Shown piece after piece: positions 1 through 9,134 of a DNA stretch of 64,000 bases. Below the pieces are notes generated by a model. That model was not told the DNA's origin, made no database searches, and worked only from the letters and a program-made list of their open reading frames with translations. The stretch is from Zeaxanthinibacter enoshimensis (GTDB lineage: Bacteria; Bacteroidota; Bacteroidia; Flavobacteriales; Flavobacteriaceae): contig NZ_SNYI01000001.1 of NCBI RefSeq assembly GCF_004362865.1, positions 806,001-870,000 of the forward strand. Reading direction: 5' to 3'. Each line of letters starts with the position of its first letter. The first letter of the stretch is position 1. The position numbers were made by a program, and so were the translations under genes.

Positions 1-662
1 TTTCAACATCTGAAGAATACCCCGTGGTGTTGTTCTTACATGGTGCAGGTGAAAGGGGGAACGATAACCGTAGTCAGCTTACACATGGCAGCACCCTATT
101 CAGTAAAGCGGAAAACCGTGAAAAGTTCCCTGCGATCGTGATATTTCCGCAATGCCCGGCTGATGATTACTGGGCAAGGGTAGAGGTAGACCGAAGTGTA
201 CAACCGCTGGATTTTAAATACCACTATGATGAGGCTCCCACCAAACCCCTTGATCTAACTATTCAGCTTATGGATTCCCTGCTGTCTGAAACTTTTGTAA
301 AAAAAGACCAGGTTTACGTAATGGGGCTGTCCATGGGCGGAATGGGCACCTTCGAGATCCTCTACAGGAGACCGGAAATGTTCGCTGCTGCCATCCCGAT
401 CTGCGGGGGAGGAGATATAAATGCTGCCAAAGAATATGCGACCAAAGTACCGCTGTGGATCTTTCACGGATCCAGGGACAATGTGGTAGAACCCCTGTTG
501 TCTGTTACTATGGCTGCCAGCATCCTGGAATACGGCGGGTATCCTAACCTGACCCTCTACAGCGATGCCAACCATAACAGCTGGGATCCTGCGTTTAAAG
601 AGCCGGAATTGCTGGCATGGCTTTTTTCTAAAAAATCAAGAAATGGGAAGACGAATGACTAA
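1..662 (+). CDS. Carboxylesterase-like alpha/beta hydrolase, 5' end cut by window edge
   Basis: The frame is open from base 3, so the true start and any signal peptide lie to the left; about 219 residues are visible. Seen: an HGAGERG oxyanion-type segment, the nucleophile elbow G-L-S-M-G-G with its Ser, an Asp-containing HGSRDNVV segment and a late His in DANHNSW, the usual order of an alpha/beta-hydrolase triad. The family (phospholipase/carboxylesterase, prolyl-oligopeptidase fold) often removes acetyl or feruloyl groups from plant or algal glycans. The next gene (GH43) overlaps its stop by 8 bases, so the two are co-transcribed. Role as a glycan deacylase is inferred from context; the ester is unknown. 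Confidence 0.8.
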   Translation, partial: STSEEYPVVLFLHGAGERGNDNRSQLTHGSTLFSKAENREKFPAIVIFPQCPADDYWARVEVDRSVQPLDFKYHYDEAPTKPLDLTIQLMDSLLSETFVKKDQVYVMGLSMGGMGTFEILYRRPEMFAAAIPICGGGDINAAKEYATKVPLWIFHGSRDNVVEPLLSVTMAASILEYGGYPNLTLYSDANHNSWDPAFKEPELLAWLFSKKSRNGKTND

Positions 663-2370
663 TATTTACAGAATTAGCCTGTTGCTGCTGTGTTCTGCCG
701 GAGTGCTGACAGCCCAGGAAGAAACGTATTGTAATCCGGTGAATATAGATTATACCTACATGATCTATAATTCTCATAAAGATATCTCCTATCGCTCTGG
801 AGCAGATCCGGCCGTGGTTTCCTTCAGGGATAACTATTATATGTTCGTAACCCGTTCCATGGGTTACTGGAAATCCCCTGATCTTCACCGGTGGGAATTC
901 GTTAAGCCCAGGAGTTGGTATTTTGAAGGTTCAAATGCACCGGCTGCCTTTAATTATAAAGACTCTCTCCTTTACGTGGCCGGGGACCCTTCCGGTTCCA
1001 TGAGTATCATCCAGACCGACAGCCCGGAGATCGGGGATTGGGAAGGAACCAACGGCATCCTCTATAACCTGCAGGACCCTGCTTTCTTTATAGATGATGA
1101 CGGGGAAACCTACCTGTACTGGGGCTCATCTAATACCTACCCGATAAGGGCGAAGAAACTGGATAAGGACCGCCGTTTTCGACCCTCGGAGGAAATTCAC
1201 GAACTGTTTAACCTGGAGCCAGAAAAACACGGCTGGGAACGGTTCGGGGAAAATCATTCGGATACTATCCTGAGCGGCTATATAGAAGGCCCCTGGCCGA
1301 CGAAGTATAAAGACAAATACTATATAGAATATGCCGCACCCGGCACTGAATTCAATGTCTACGGGGATGGTGCTTATATCGGGGAGCACCCATTGGGTCC
1401 TTTTACCTATGCCCCGAACAATCCTTTTTCATACAAGCCGGGAGGGTTTATCCCGGGAGCAGGACATGGCAGCACAGTGAAAGGACCGGGCGGGCAGTAC
1501 TGGCACTTTGCCTCTATGGCTGTTAACGTGAACATCGGATGGGAGCGCAGGATAGGGATGTTTCCTACCTTCTTTGATGACGACGACCTTATTTACACCA
1601 ATACATATTTCGGGGATTACCCTCACTATGCCCCTTCGGTACCCGGTAAGGAAGGGAAATTCACCGGGTGGATGCTATTATCCTATAATAAACCTGTAAA
1701 AACTTCTTCCCATAAGGATGGATTTAGCGGGGAAAACCTGGTAGACGAAAACATCAAGAGTTTCTGGGTGGCTGACACTAACAGGGAAGGGGAGTGGATA
1801 CAGATAGACCTGCAAGCCGTTTCCGAGATCAGCGCTTTCCAGTTGAATTACCACGATTACCAGTCTGATCTATATGGCAAAGTTCCGGGCCTCTTCCACC
1901 AGTACATCATTGAAGGTTCGCATGACGGGCAGCAATGGGAAATTCTCGTAGATAAAAGCGGGAACAGGAAGGATGTGCCTAATGATTACGTCGCCCTGGA
2001 ACAGGCCGCATCGGCCCGTTACATCCGTTTCAAAAATATACATGTGCCCACGGGAAATCTCGCTATGTCCGACCTCCGGGTTTTTGGTAAGGGCTCCGGG
2101 AAGGCTCCTGCAAAAGTGCGGGATTTTGAAGTAGACCGCAAGAAAGACCGTCGGGATGCTGTGATCAGCTGGAATCCGGTAAAAGGAGCCAGTGGGTATA
2201 ATGTGTTGTGGGGGATAGCCCCTGATAAGATCTACAGCAGTTGGCAACTGTACGGGGAAACTTCCCTGGAACTCAAATCGCTCAACACAGATCAAGCCTA
2301 TTATTTCACCATCGAAGCTTTTAATGAAAACGGAATCTCCGAACGCGTGAAACTTATTGAAACAGAATAG
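655..2370 (+). CDS. Family 43 glycoside hydrolase with F5/8 type C and fibronectin III domains
   Basis: 571 residues from ATG 655, which gives a clean signal peptide ending near LTAQ; the frame is open further upstream but that would run deep into the esterase gene. The N-terminal two thirds is a five-bladed beta-propeller of GH43 type: candidate catalytic base Asp51 (DPAVV), Asp141 (DPAFF) and general acid Glu211 (IEGPW) follow the family's D-D-E order. Residues about 350-470 look like a discoidin/F5-8C (CBM32-like) carbohydrate-binding domain and the last 90 like fibronectin III. GH43 enzymes are mostly arabinofuranosidases, xylosidases or galactosidases; the exact sugar cannot be told. Secreted or periplasmic, in an operon with a GH3 enzyme and a sulfatase. 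Confidence 0.85.
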   Translation: MTNIYRISLLLLCSAGVLTAQEETYCNPVNIDYTYMIYNSHKDISYRSGADPAVVSFRDNYYMFVTRSMGYWKSPDLHRWEFVKPRSWYFEGSNAPAAFNYKDSLLYVAGDPSGSMSIIQTDSPEIGDWEGTNGILYNLQDPAFFIDDDGETYLYWGSSNTYPIRAKKLDKDRRFRPSEEIHELFNLEPEKHGWERFGENHSDTILSGYIEGPWPTKYKDKYYIEYAAPGTEFNVYGDGAYIGEHPLGPFTYAPNNPFSYKPGGFIPGAGHGSTVKGPGGQYWHFASMAVNVNIGWERRIGMFPTFFDDDDLIYTNTYFGDYPHYAPSVPGKEGKFTGWMLLSYNKPVKTSSHKDGFSGENLVDENIKSFWVADTNREGEWIQIDLQAVSEISAFQLNYHDYQSDLYGKVPGLFHQYIIEGSHDGQQWEILVDKSGNRKDVPNDYVALEQAASARYIRFKNIHVPTGNLAMSDLRVFGKGSGKAPAKVRDFEVDRKKDRRDAVISWNPVKGASGYNVLWGIAPDKIYSSWQLYGETSLELKSLNTDQAYYFTIEAFNENGISERVKLIETE

Positions 2371-2387
2371 ATATTAAATAGATCATA

Positions 2388-4667
2388 ATGATAAATTACC
2401 TGAAAACATACAGTACCTTTTTAGCACTCTCCCTGCTTCTGATTTCCGGCATAAATGCCCAGGAACGTATACCGGAAGTAGAGGAACTGCTCGGTAAAAT
2501 GACCCTGAAGGAAAAGATCGGGCAGTTGAACCTTTTAACCCCCGGGGGAGGGGTGGCAACCGGATCTGTGGTGAGTGAGAATGTAGAAGCCAAGATCAGG
2601 AAAGGACAGGTTGGCGGCCTCTTCGGGGTGGCGGGTCCGGAGCGTGTCCGGGTGGCCCAGGAACTCGCGGTGAACCATTCCCGTTTAAAGATTCCGTTGC
2701 TCATCGGTTCCGATGTTATCCACGGTTACAAAACTACCTTTCCGATTCCCCTGGGACTTTCTTCCAGTTGGGATATGCAGCTGATGGAAGAAGTTGCAAG
2801 GATATCAGCCAGGGAAGCGACCGCAGATGGGATCAACTGGAATTTCTCACCCATGGTAGATATCGCCCGGGACCCCCGCTGGGGTAGGATAGCCGAAGGA
2901 GCAGGGGAAGACCCTTATCTGGGATCCCAGGTAGCCAGGGCAATGGTCAGGGGCTACCAGGGGGATGATCTCTCGCAACCTGGTACCATGATGGCGACTG
3001 TGAAACACCTTGCTCTTTACGGGGCTGCCGAAGCCGGGAGGGATTACCACTCGGTGGATATGAGCCGTATTAAAATGTTCAACCAGTACCTGCCACCGTA
3101 CAAGGCTGCGGTTGATGAAGGCGTTGCCAGTGTGATGACCTCCTTTAACGATATTGATGGAATTCCGGCTTCAGGGAATAAATGGTTGCTCACCGAGCTG
3201 TTACGGGATCGATGGGGATTCAAGGGAATGGTGGTTTCCGATTATACCTCGGTCAATGAGATGATCGCCCATGGACTGGGTGACCTGCAGGCGGTCTCCG
3301 CCCTGGCACTGAATGCCGGCCTTGATATGGATATGGTAGGGGAAGGATTCCTGACCACCCTGGAGAAATCTGTAGAAGAAGGAAAAGTGTCTGAGGAATC
3401 AATAACTAATGCGGCCAGGCGTATCCTGGAAGCCAAACACCGGTTGGGTCTATTTGAGGATCCCTATCGCTACCTGGACGAGAGCAGGCCGGCGAAGGAC
3501 ATTTTGAGCCCGGAAAATCGTGCAGCGGCCAAAGAGATCGCGAAGAAGACCTTTGTACTGTTAAAAAAACATGAGAATACCCTGCCACTGGACCCTAAGG
3601 CGAAAATCGCCCTTGTAGGTCCTTTGGCCAACAGCCAGAATAATATGTTGGGTACCTGGGCGCCTACAGGGGATGTGAAGAACGCTATACCCGTATTGGA
3701 AGGATTTAAAAGATCTATGCCCGGGGTAAACGTCAGTTATGCCAAAGGCGCCAATATTACTGACGATCCCGAGCTAGCCCGGAAGGTTAATGTATTTGGG
3801 CCCAGGGTAGAGATCTCTGAAAAGGATCCGGCCGAGTTGCTGGAGGAAGCACTGGAGCTGGTCCGGAAGTCCGATGTCGTAGTAGCCGTGCTGGGAGAGG
3901 CTACAGAGATGAGCGGGGAGGCAGCCAGCCGGACAGATCTTTCCCTGCCCCCGAGCCAGAAGAAATTACTGGAAGCCCTGGTTGAAACGGGTAAACCCGT
4001 AGTGGTTGTCCTTATGAGCGGGCGTCCCCTGACGATAGAGGAAGAGTCCCGCATGCCAGTTAGCATTCTTCAGACCTGGCATCCCGGGGTCGAGGCAGGT
4101 AATGCCGTAGTGGAAGTGCTGTACGGGAAGTACAATCCTGCAGGAAAACTGACGGCCACCTGGCCCAGGAACGTAGGACAGATCCCTATCTACCACAGTG
4201 CCAAGATCACTGGGAGACCTGGCCCTGACAGTGAATTCCAGAAATTTAAATCCAATTACCTGGACGCTCCTAATACCCCGCTTTACCCATTTGGCTACGG
4301 GCTCAGTTATACTGATTTTGAATACAGCAACCTACGCCTCGATAAGAAGAAAGTAGGGCAGGGAGAAACGATCACGGCCACAGTTACCGTAAAAAATACG
4401 GGCGATTATGACGGGGAAGAAGTAGTGCAGTTATACCTGAGAGACCTGGTGCGAAGTATTACGCCACCTTCAAAACAACTAAAAGGATTCAGAAAAGTCT
4501 TCATAAAAAAAGGTGCAACTGCCGAAGTGAGTATTACGCTGCAGCCCGGGGACCTGAAATTCTATAACAGCCAGCTAGAATATGTATCGGAACCCGGTGA
4601 ATTCGAGGTGTTTGTCGGAGGTAATTCTGAGCAGACGCTGAAGGCAGGATTTGAACTGACTAACTAA
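2388..4667 (+). CDS. Family 3 glycoside hydrolase (beta-glucosidase/beta-xylosidase type)
   Basis: 759 residues with an N-terminal signal peptide (hydrophobic stretch ending INAQ). Seen: the GH3 N-terminal barrel with the KH motif (KHLALYG) and nucleophile Asp285 in VVSDYTS, the alpha/beta sandwich domain (residues about 390-620), and a C-terminal fibronectin III-like domain (about 660-750). Length fits BglX-type enzymes (about 750-780). It removes single beta-linked sugars from the non-reducing end of oligosaccharides in the periplasm. It starts 17 bases after the GH43 stop and 17 bases precede the sulfatase, so it belongs to the same transcript. Substrate (glucose or xylose) is not decidable from sequence alone. 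Confidence 0.93.
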   Translation: MINYLKTYSTFLALSLLLISGINAQERIPEVEELLGKMTLKEKIGQLNLLTPGGGVATGSVVSENVEAKIRKGQVGGLFGVAGPERVRVAQELAVNHSRLKIPLLIGSDVIHGYKTTFPIPLGLSSSWDMQLMEEVARISAREATADGINWNFSPMVDIARDPRWGRIAEGAGEDPYLGSQVARAMVRGYQGDDLSQPGTMMATVKHLALYGAAEAGRDYHSVDMSRIKMFNQYLPPYKAAVDEGVASVMTSFNDIDGIPASGNKWLLTELLRDRWGFKGMVVSDYTSVNEMIAHGLGDLQAVSALALNAGLDMDMVGEGFLTTLEKSVEEGKVSEESITNAARRILEAKHRLGLFEDPYRYLDESRPAKDILSPENRAAAKEIAKKTFVLLKKHENTLPLDPKAKIALVGPLANSQNNMLGTWAPTGDVKNAIPVLEGFKRSMPGVNVSYAKGANITDDPELARKVNVFGPRVEISEKDPAELLEEALELVRKSDVVVAVLGEATEMSGEAASRTDLSLPPSQKKLLEALVETGKPVVVVLMSGRPLTIEEESRMPVSILQTWHPGVEAGNAVVEVLYGKYNPAGKLTATWPRNVGQIPIYHSAKITGRPGPDSEFQKFKSNYLDAPNTPLYPFGYGLSYTDFEYSNLRLDKKKVGQGETITATVTVKNTGDYDGEEVVQLYLRDLVRSITPPSKQLKGFRKVFIKKGATAEVSITLQPGDLKFYNSQLEYVSEPGEFEVFVGGNSEQTLKAGFELTN

Positions 4668-4684
4668 ACGGACAGATTTATTAT

Positions 4685-6322
4685 ATGAATTTACAGCGTT
4701 ATTCCCGACTACTACTTGCCGGACTCGCCCTGGTATTTGTGTCCTGCGGTGAAGAAAAGAAGAAAGAAGTTGAGCCACCGCTCAGGCCGAATATCATATT
4801 TATTATGTCTGATGATCATGCCGCACAGGCCATCAGTGCGTATGGTCACCCGCTTTCAGAAAAAGCCCCTACCCCTAACATTGACAGGATCGCAAAGAAT
4901 GGTATCCGGTTTAAAAATGCCTTCTGCACCAATGCTATCTGCGGTCCCAGCCGGGCAGTGATCCTGACGGGGAAACACAGCCATGTTAACGGATTCCGCA
5001 TGAATGGGGAACAGTTTAACGGGAACCAGGCAACCCTGCCGAAATTTCTGAAGAGCAAAGGATATCGCACCGCTGTCATTGGGAAATGGCACCTCCACGG
5101 CGAGCCTACGGGTTTTGACCACTGGGAGATCGTGAATGACCAGGGAAATTATTACAATCCTGAATTCATAAAAGGACAAGACACTACTATCATAGAAGGT
5201 TATGTCACCGATATCATCACCAAAAAAGGCTTGTCCTGGTTAAAAGAGCAGCAAAAAGGTGAGCAACCATTTTTCCTAATGCTCCACCATAAGGCTCCTC
5301 ACCGGAACTGGATGCCCGCTCCCCGGCACCTGAACCTGTATGATTCTGTTACTTTTCCCCTGCCGGATTCTTACTTTCCCCGATTTGTGAACCAGGTGGC
5401 AGCCCAGGAACAGCAGCAGACCATTTACGAGGATATGTACGAGGGGCACGATCTTAAGATGTCTACCGGTTTGGGGGAGACCACCCTGGCCCATAATCCC
5501 TGGACCACCGATTTTGACCGGATGACCCCGGAACAACGACAGCAATGGGACGCAGCCTACCTGCCGAAGAATGATGCCATGCACCGGGCCGGCCTTCAGG
5601 GGAAAGAACTGGACCGCTGGAAAGGGCAGCGTTACCTGCAGGATTATATGGCGACTGTAGCTTCGGTGGATGAAGGTGTAGGGCAATTACTGGACTACCT
5701 GGAAGCCACCGGCATGGATGAGAATACCCTGGTGGTCTACACTTCGGACCAGGGATTTTACCTGGGGGAGAATGGCTGGTTTGATAAACGTTTCATGTAC
5801 GAGGAATCACTCCGCATGCCTTTACTGATGCAATTACCGGGAGTAATCCCGGCAGGGAAAGTTGAAGAAGCCATGGTACAGAACCTGGATTTTGCACCGA
5901 CCTTCCTGGAGCTTGCAGGGGCAGCCGGGGATACGGAAGAAATGCAGGGAACTTCGTTTGCCGACTTGCTTTCCGACGGGGATCCGGCAAATAAGAACCG
6001 GGATGTGGTCTATTACCACTATTATGATTACCCTGCCTTCCACATGGTGAAGAAACAATACGGGATTCGTACCAAACGATATAAATTGATCCATTTTTAT
6101 GACGATATTGACGAATGGGAATTGTACGACCTGCAGCAGGACCCCGGGGAACACCATAACCTGATCAATGATCCGGAATACAGTGAAATCGCAAAATTGA
6201 TGCATGCCAAACTGGATAGTGTACAGAAGGTTTACGGGGTAACGGATAAAGAATTTGAACAGGCTTCTGAGGCAGAGATCAAACAAGCCTATCGTAATTT
6301 TAAGAGACTGAGAGGAAATTAG
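4685..6322 (+). CDS. S1-family sulfatase, predicted lipoprotein
   Basis: 545 residues. The N-terminus is a lipoprotein signal (lipobox VFVSC, Cys21). The sulfatase signature C-G-P-S-R followed by LTG begins at Cys86, the residue converted to formylglycine by an anaerobic or FGE-type maturase encoded elsewhere. Metal ligands of the family are visible in MSDDHA near residue 41 and in the TSDQGFYLG segment. Enzymes of this family hydrolyse sulfate esters on carbohydrates; together with GH43 and GH3 neighbours this points to a sulfated marine polysaccharide. Sits between the GH3 gene (17 bases) and the EEP phosphoesterase (5 bases). The subfamily and sulfate position cannot be told. Confidence 0.92.
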   Translation: MNLQRYSRLLLAGLALVFVSCGEEKKKEVEPPLRPNIIFIMSDDHAAQAISAYGHPLSEKAPTPNIDRIAKNGIRFKNAFCTNAICGPSRAVILTGKHSHVNGFRMNGEQFNGNQATLPKFLKSKGYRTAVIGKWHLHGEPTGFDHWEIVNDQGNYYNPEFIKGQDTTIIEGYVTDIITKKGLSWLKEQQKGEQPFFLMLHHKAPHRNWMPAPRHLNLYDSVTFPLPDSYFPRFVNQVAAQEQQQTIYEDMYEGHDLKMSTGLGETTLAHNPWTTDFDRMTPEQRQQWDAAYLPKNDAMHRAGLQGKELDRWKGQRYLQDYMATVASVDEGVGQLLDYLEATGMDENTLVVYTSDQGFYLGENGWFDKRFMYEESLRMPLLMQLPGVIPAGKVEEAMVQNLDFAPTFLELAGAAGDTEEMQGTSFADLLSDGDPANKNRDVVYYHYYDYPAFHMVKKQYGIRTKRYKLIHFYDDIDEWELYDLQQDPGEHHNLINDPEYSEIAKLMHAKLDSVQKVYGVTDKEFEQASEAEIKQAYRNFKRLRGN

Positions 6323-6327
6323 TAGTT

Positions 6328-7173
6328 ATGAGCATTCAGAAGAAAAAGCTGTGTATTATTTTGGTATTAATGTGCGGCTTATTGAACAGCCAGGATTTGA
6401 AGGTAATTACATATAATATCAGGTATGATAACCCCCGGGATAGTCTGGACGGATGGGAACAGCGGAAGGCGTTTTTGTCCTCCCAGCTCTATTTTCTTCA
6501 ACCAGACCTGTTCGGCACCCAGGAAGGACTTCATCACCAGTTGGAGGACCTGACTGCCTCCCTTCCCGGCTACCGGTATTTTGGGAAAGGCCGTGATCAG
6601 GGGGATGAAAGGGGAGAGTTTTCAGCGATATTTTACAGGGAAGACAAACTAACGCTCCATGAAAATGGCACTTTTTGGCTTTCAGAAACTCCCGCTATAC
6701 CCTCGATCGGATGGGATGCCGCCCTGAACCGCGTGTGTACCTATGGTCTCTTCTCTGATAAGGGAAGCCAAAAGAAATTTTATGTCTTTAACGCACATCT
6801 TGATCATAGGGGAGAAATGGCCCGGCAAAAGAGCCTGGACCTCATAATGGATAAGATAAAAGACCTCAATAAGTCGAACCACCCGGTTATCCTTATGGGC
6901 GATTTTAACCTGGAACCTGGGCACCCTTCCATAAAGAAACTATCCGGAAATATGGAGGATGCCCACGAATCAGCTCCTACCCGGTTCAAAGGCCCGGCAG
7001 GTACTTTTAACAGCTTCGATATGGCCGAAGTACCCTCCAGGAGGATCGACTATATATTTTTATCGCCCGGTGATTTTTCTGTGGAGAATTACCGTATCAT
7101 CAGCGAGATCGTTAACGGCCGCTACCCTTCCGATCACTTCCCCGTAATGGCGGGTCTGAACTTTATAAATTAG
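6328..7173 (+). CDS. Secreted endonuclease/exonuclease/phosphatase-family protein
   Basis: 281 residues with a signal peptide (residues about 5-22). All EEP-fold motifs are present in order: TYNIRYD (Asn ligand), GTQEG (Glu ligand), HLDHRGE (catalytic His), MGDFNLEPG (Asp/Asn), RRIDYIF and the terminal SDHFPV (Asp-His). The fold hydrolyses phosphodiesters or phosphomonoesters of DNA, lipids or inositol phosphates. It follows the sulfatase by 5 bases and closes the glycan gene run. Its substrate is unknown; in such loci it could act on phosphate-bearing glycans or simply be a nutrient-scavenging phosphoesterase. Family assignment is firm, function is not. Confidence 0.85.
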   Translation: MSIQKKKLCIILVLMCGLLNSQDLKVITYNIRYDNPRDSLDGWEQRKAFLSSQLYFLQPDLFGTQEGLHHQLEDLTASLPGYRYFGKGRDQGDERGEFSAIFYREDKLTLHENGTFWLSETPAIPSIGWDAALNRVCTYGLFSDKGSQKKFYVFNAHLDHRGEMARQKSLDLIMDKIKDLNKSNHPVILMGDFNLEPGHPSIKKLSGNMEDAHESAPTRFKGPAGTFNSFDMAEVPSRRIDYIFLSPGDFSVENYRIISEIVNGRYPSDHFPVMAGLNFIN

Positions 7174-7284
7174 TAAGACTTCTGTATATGTCGCGGTAAA
7201 ATACGCGAGGTATTCGGTGATTTTTGAAAAGATGTTGTATTGAAAATATGATATCTTTAGGGACTGACCAATACCGCACCAACC

Positions 7285-9117
7285 ATGCAATTAAGCACCC
7301 TTGATTATGTGATCATTTTTGGGTTCTTCGCCCTTGTACTCGCCATAGGAATCTGGGTTTCCCGTAAATCCGGTAAAGACACCACGGAATTCTTCCTGTC
7401 CGGCAGGAATATGCCTTGGTGGTTGTTAGGATTCTCGATGGTGGCTACCACATTTTCTACTGATACTCCAAACCTGGTTACCGATATTGTACGTACCAAC
7501 GGGGTGTCCGGGAACTGGATCTGGTGGGCTTTCCTGCTCACCGGCTTACTGACCGTTTTTGTCTATGCTAAACTCTGGCGAAGGTCTGATGTAAAGACGG
7601 ATATGGAGTTCTACGACCTCCGGTACGGGGGTAAACCTGCTCATTTTTTAAGGGGCTTCAGGTCTGTTTACCTCGGGATCGCCTTCAACATTATGGCCAT
7701 GTCTGCCGTAACCCTGGCAGCGATAAAGATTGGGCAGATCATGCTGGGGCTCAGCCCGGTGGAGACCGTACTTATCGGCGGGACAGTGACCGTGATCTTC
7801 AGTGCAGGTGGGGGTTTCCGGGGCGTTGTGTATACCGATTTCGTGCTCTTTTTCGTAGCTATTGTAGGGGCCGTGGGAGCGGCATATTACCTGGTAAACC
7901 TGCCCGAGGTTGGCGGTGTAAGTGCCCTGATCACCCATGAAAACGTAGTTGGGAAATTATCTATCCTGCCCGACTTCTCCGATACGGAAGCTTTGATTGG
8001 TATACTGGTCATCCCCCTCGCCGTACAGTGGTGGAGCGCCTGGTACCCGGGAGCGGAACCGGGAGGTGGAGGTTATATCGCCCAACGGATGCTTGCGGCC
8101 AAGAATGAGAATCACGCGATTGGTGCAACCTTCTTTTTTAATATCATGCATTATGCCCTGCGGCCATGGCCCTGGATCCTCGTGGCCCTGGCCTCTATGG
8201 TAGTGTTCCCGGATGTTGCCAGCATTCAGGAGGCATTCCCCAATATAGAAGAAAGTAAACTGGGCAATGACCTCGCCTATTCAGCCATGCTCACCAAGCT
8301 CCCGAGCGGTCTTTTAGGGCTGGTAATGGCATCCCTGGGAGCCGCCTATATGTCTACCATTTCTACACACCTGAACTGGGGATCCTCTTACGTTGTCAAT
8401 GATTTCTATAAGCAGCAGTTAAAACCGGAAGCCAGTGAAAAGGAACTGGTACTCGTCGGCCGGATCACTACGGTGGTCTTAATGGTTGCCAGTGCCATTT
8501 TTGCCTTATACCTTACCAATGCGCTGCAGCTTTTTGATATTATCCTGATGTTTGGCGCAGGTACAGGCCTGATCTTTATTCTCCGCTGGTTTTGGTGGAG
8601 GATCAATGCCTGGAGCGAGATCTCGGCCATGTTCAGCTCCGGGATCATTTCTATCCTGTTCAGCATGACCTCCCTGGGTCCTTACCTGTTTGGTGGGGTG
8701 GATACCTTTGGTGTGGAAGCCGAAGGTATTTTTCCCGGCTGGGCCAGGTTCCCTGCCGTGGTCCTCATCACTACCATCGTCTGGGTAAGCGTCACCTTCC
8801 TGACCAGGCCGGAGTCTAAAGCAACCCTATACGAGTTCTACAAACAGACCCAGCCGGGAGGACCGGGCTGGAAGAAGATCATCGAAAGTTCCCGTGCAGA
8901 AGATGTGCAGATCGTTAACCGTAACGAGGAATGGACAGTGCCATCAGGTATTCTGGCTATGATCCTGGGATGTATCCTGGTGTACGGCTGTATGTTCGCC
9001 ACCGGGAACTGGATCTATGGAAATTATACCCTGGCAAGCATCCTGACCGTATTGGTGGTCATCGCCGCGATACTTCTTAAACTCGTCTGGAACAGGTTGC
9101 GGGGTGATATTCTCTGA
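7285..9117 (+). CDS. Sodium:solute symporter (SSS family), probable sugar transporter
   Basis: 610 residues, hydrophobic throughout with about 13-15 membrane segments. N-terminal features of SSS proteins are present: YVIIFGFFAL first helix, SGRNMPWWLLG and FSTDTPNLV, where backbone and Ser/Thr residues form the sodium site. Transports a small solute with Na+ across the inner membrane. It begins 111 bases after the EEP gene and is followed after 17 bases by the DUF5009 gene. Being next to secreted glycan hydrolases, it plausibly imports a monosaccharide or uronic acid they release. The gap ahead of it has a TATCTTTA box near 7251, a near match to the Bacteroidota -7 element, so it may also have its own promoter. 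Confidence 0.88.
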   Translation: MQLSTLDYVIIFGFFALVLAIGIWVSRKSGKDTTEFFLSGRNMPWWLLGFSMVATTFSTDTPNLVTDIVRTNGVSGNWIWWAFLLTGLLTVFVYAKLWRRSDVKTDMEFYDLRYGGKPAHFLRGFRSVYLGIAFNIMAMSAVTLAAIKIGQIMLGLSPVETVLIGGTVTVIFSAGGGFRGVVYTDFVLFFVAIVGAVGAAYYLVNLPEVGGVSALITHENVVGKLSILPDFSDTEALIGILVIPLAVQWWSAWYPGAEPGGGGYIAQRMLAAKNENHAIGATFFFNIMHYALRPWPWILVALASMVVFPDVASIQEAFPNIEESKLGNDLAYSAMLTKLPSGLLGLVMASLGAAYMSTISTHLNWGSSYVVNDFYKQQLKPEASEKELVLVGRITTVVLMVASAIFALYLTNALQLFDIILMFGAGTGLIFILRWFWWRINAWSEISAMFSSGIISILFSMTSLGPYLFGGVDTFGVEAEGIFPGWARFPAVVLITTIVWVSVTFLTRPESKATLYEFYKQTQPGGPGWKKIIESSRAEDVQIVNRNEEWTVPSGILAMILGCILVYGCMFATGNWIYGNYTLASILTVLVVIAAILLKLVWNRLRGDIL

Positions 9118-9134
9118 TTTATAAAATCCGACTT

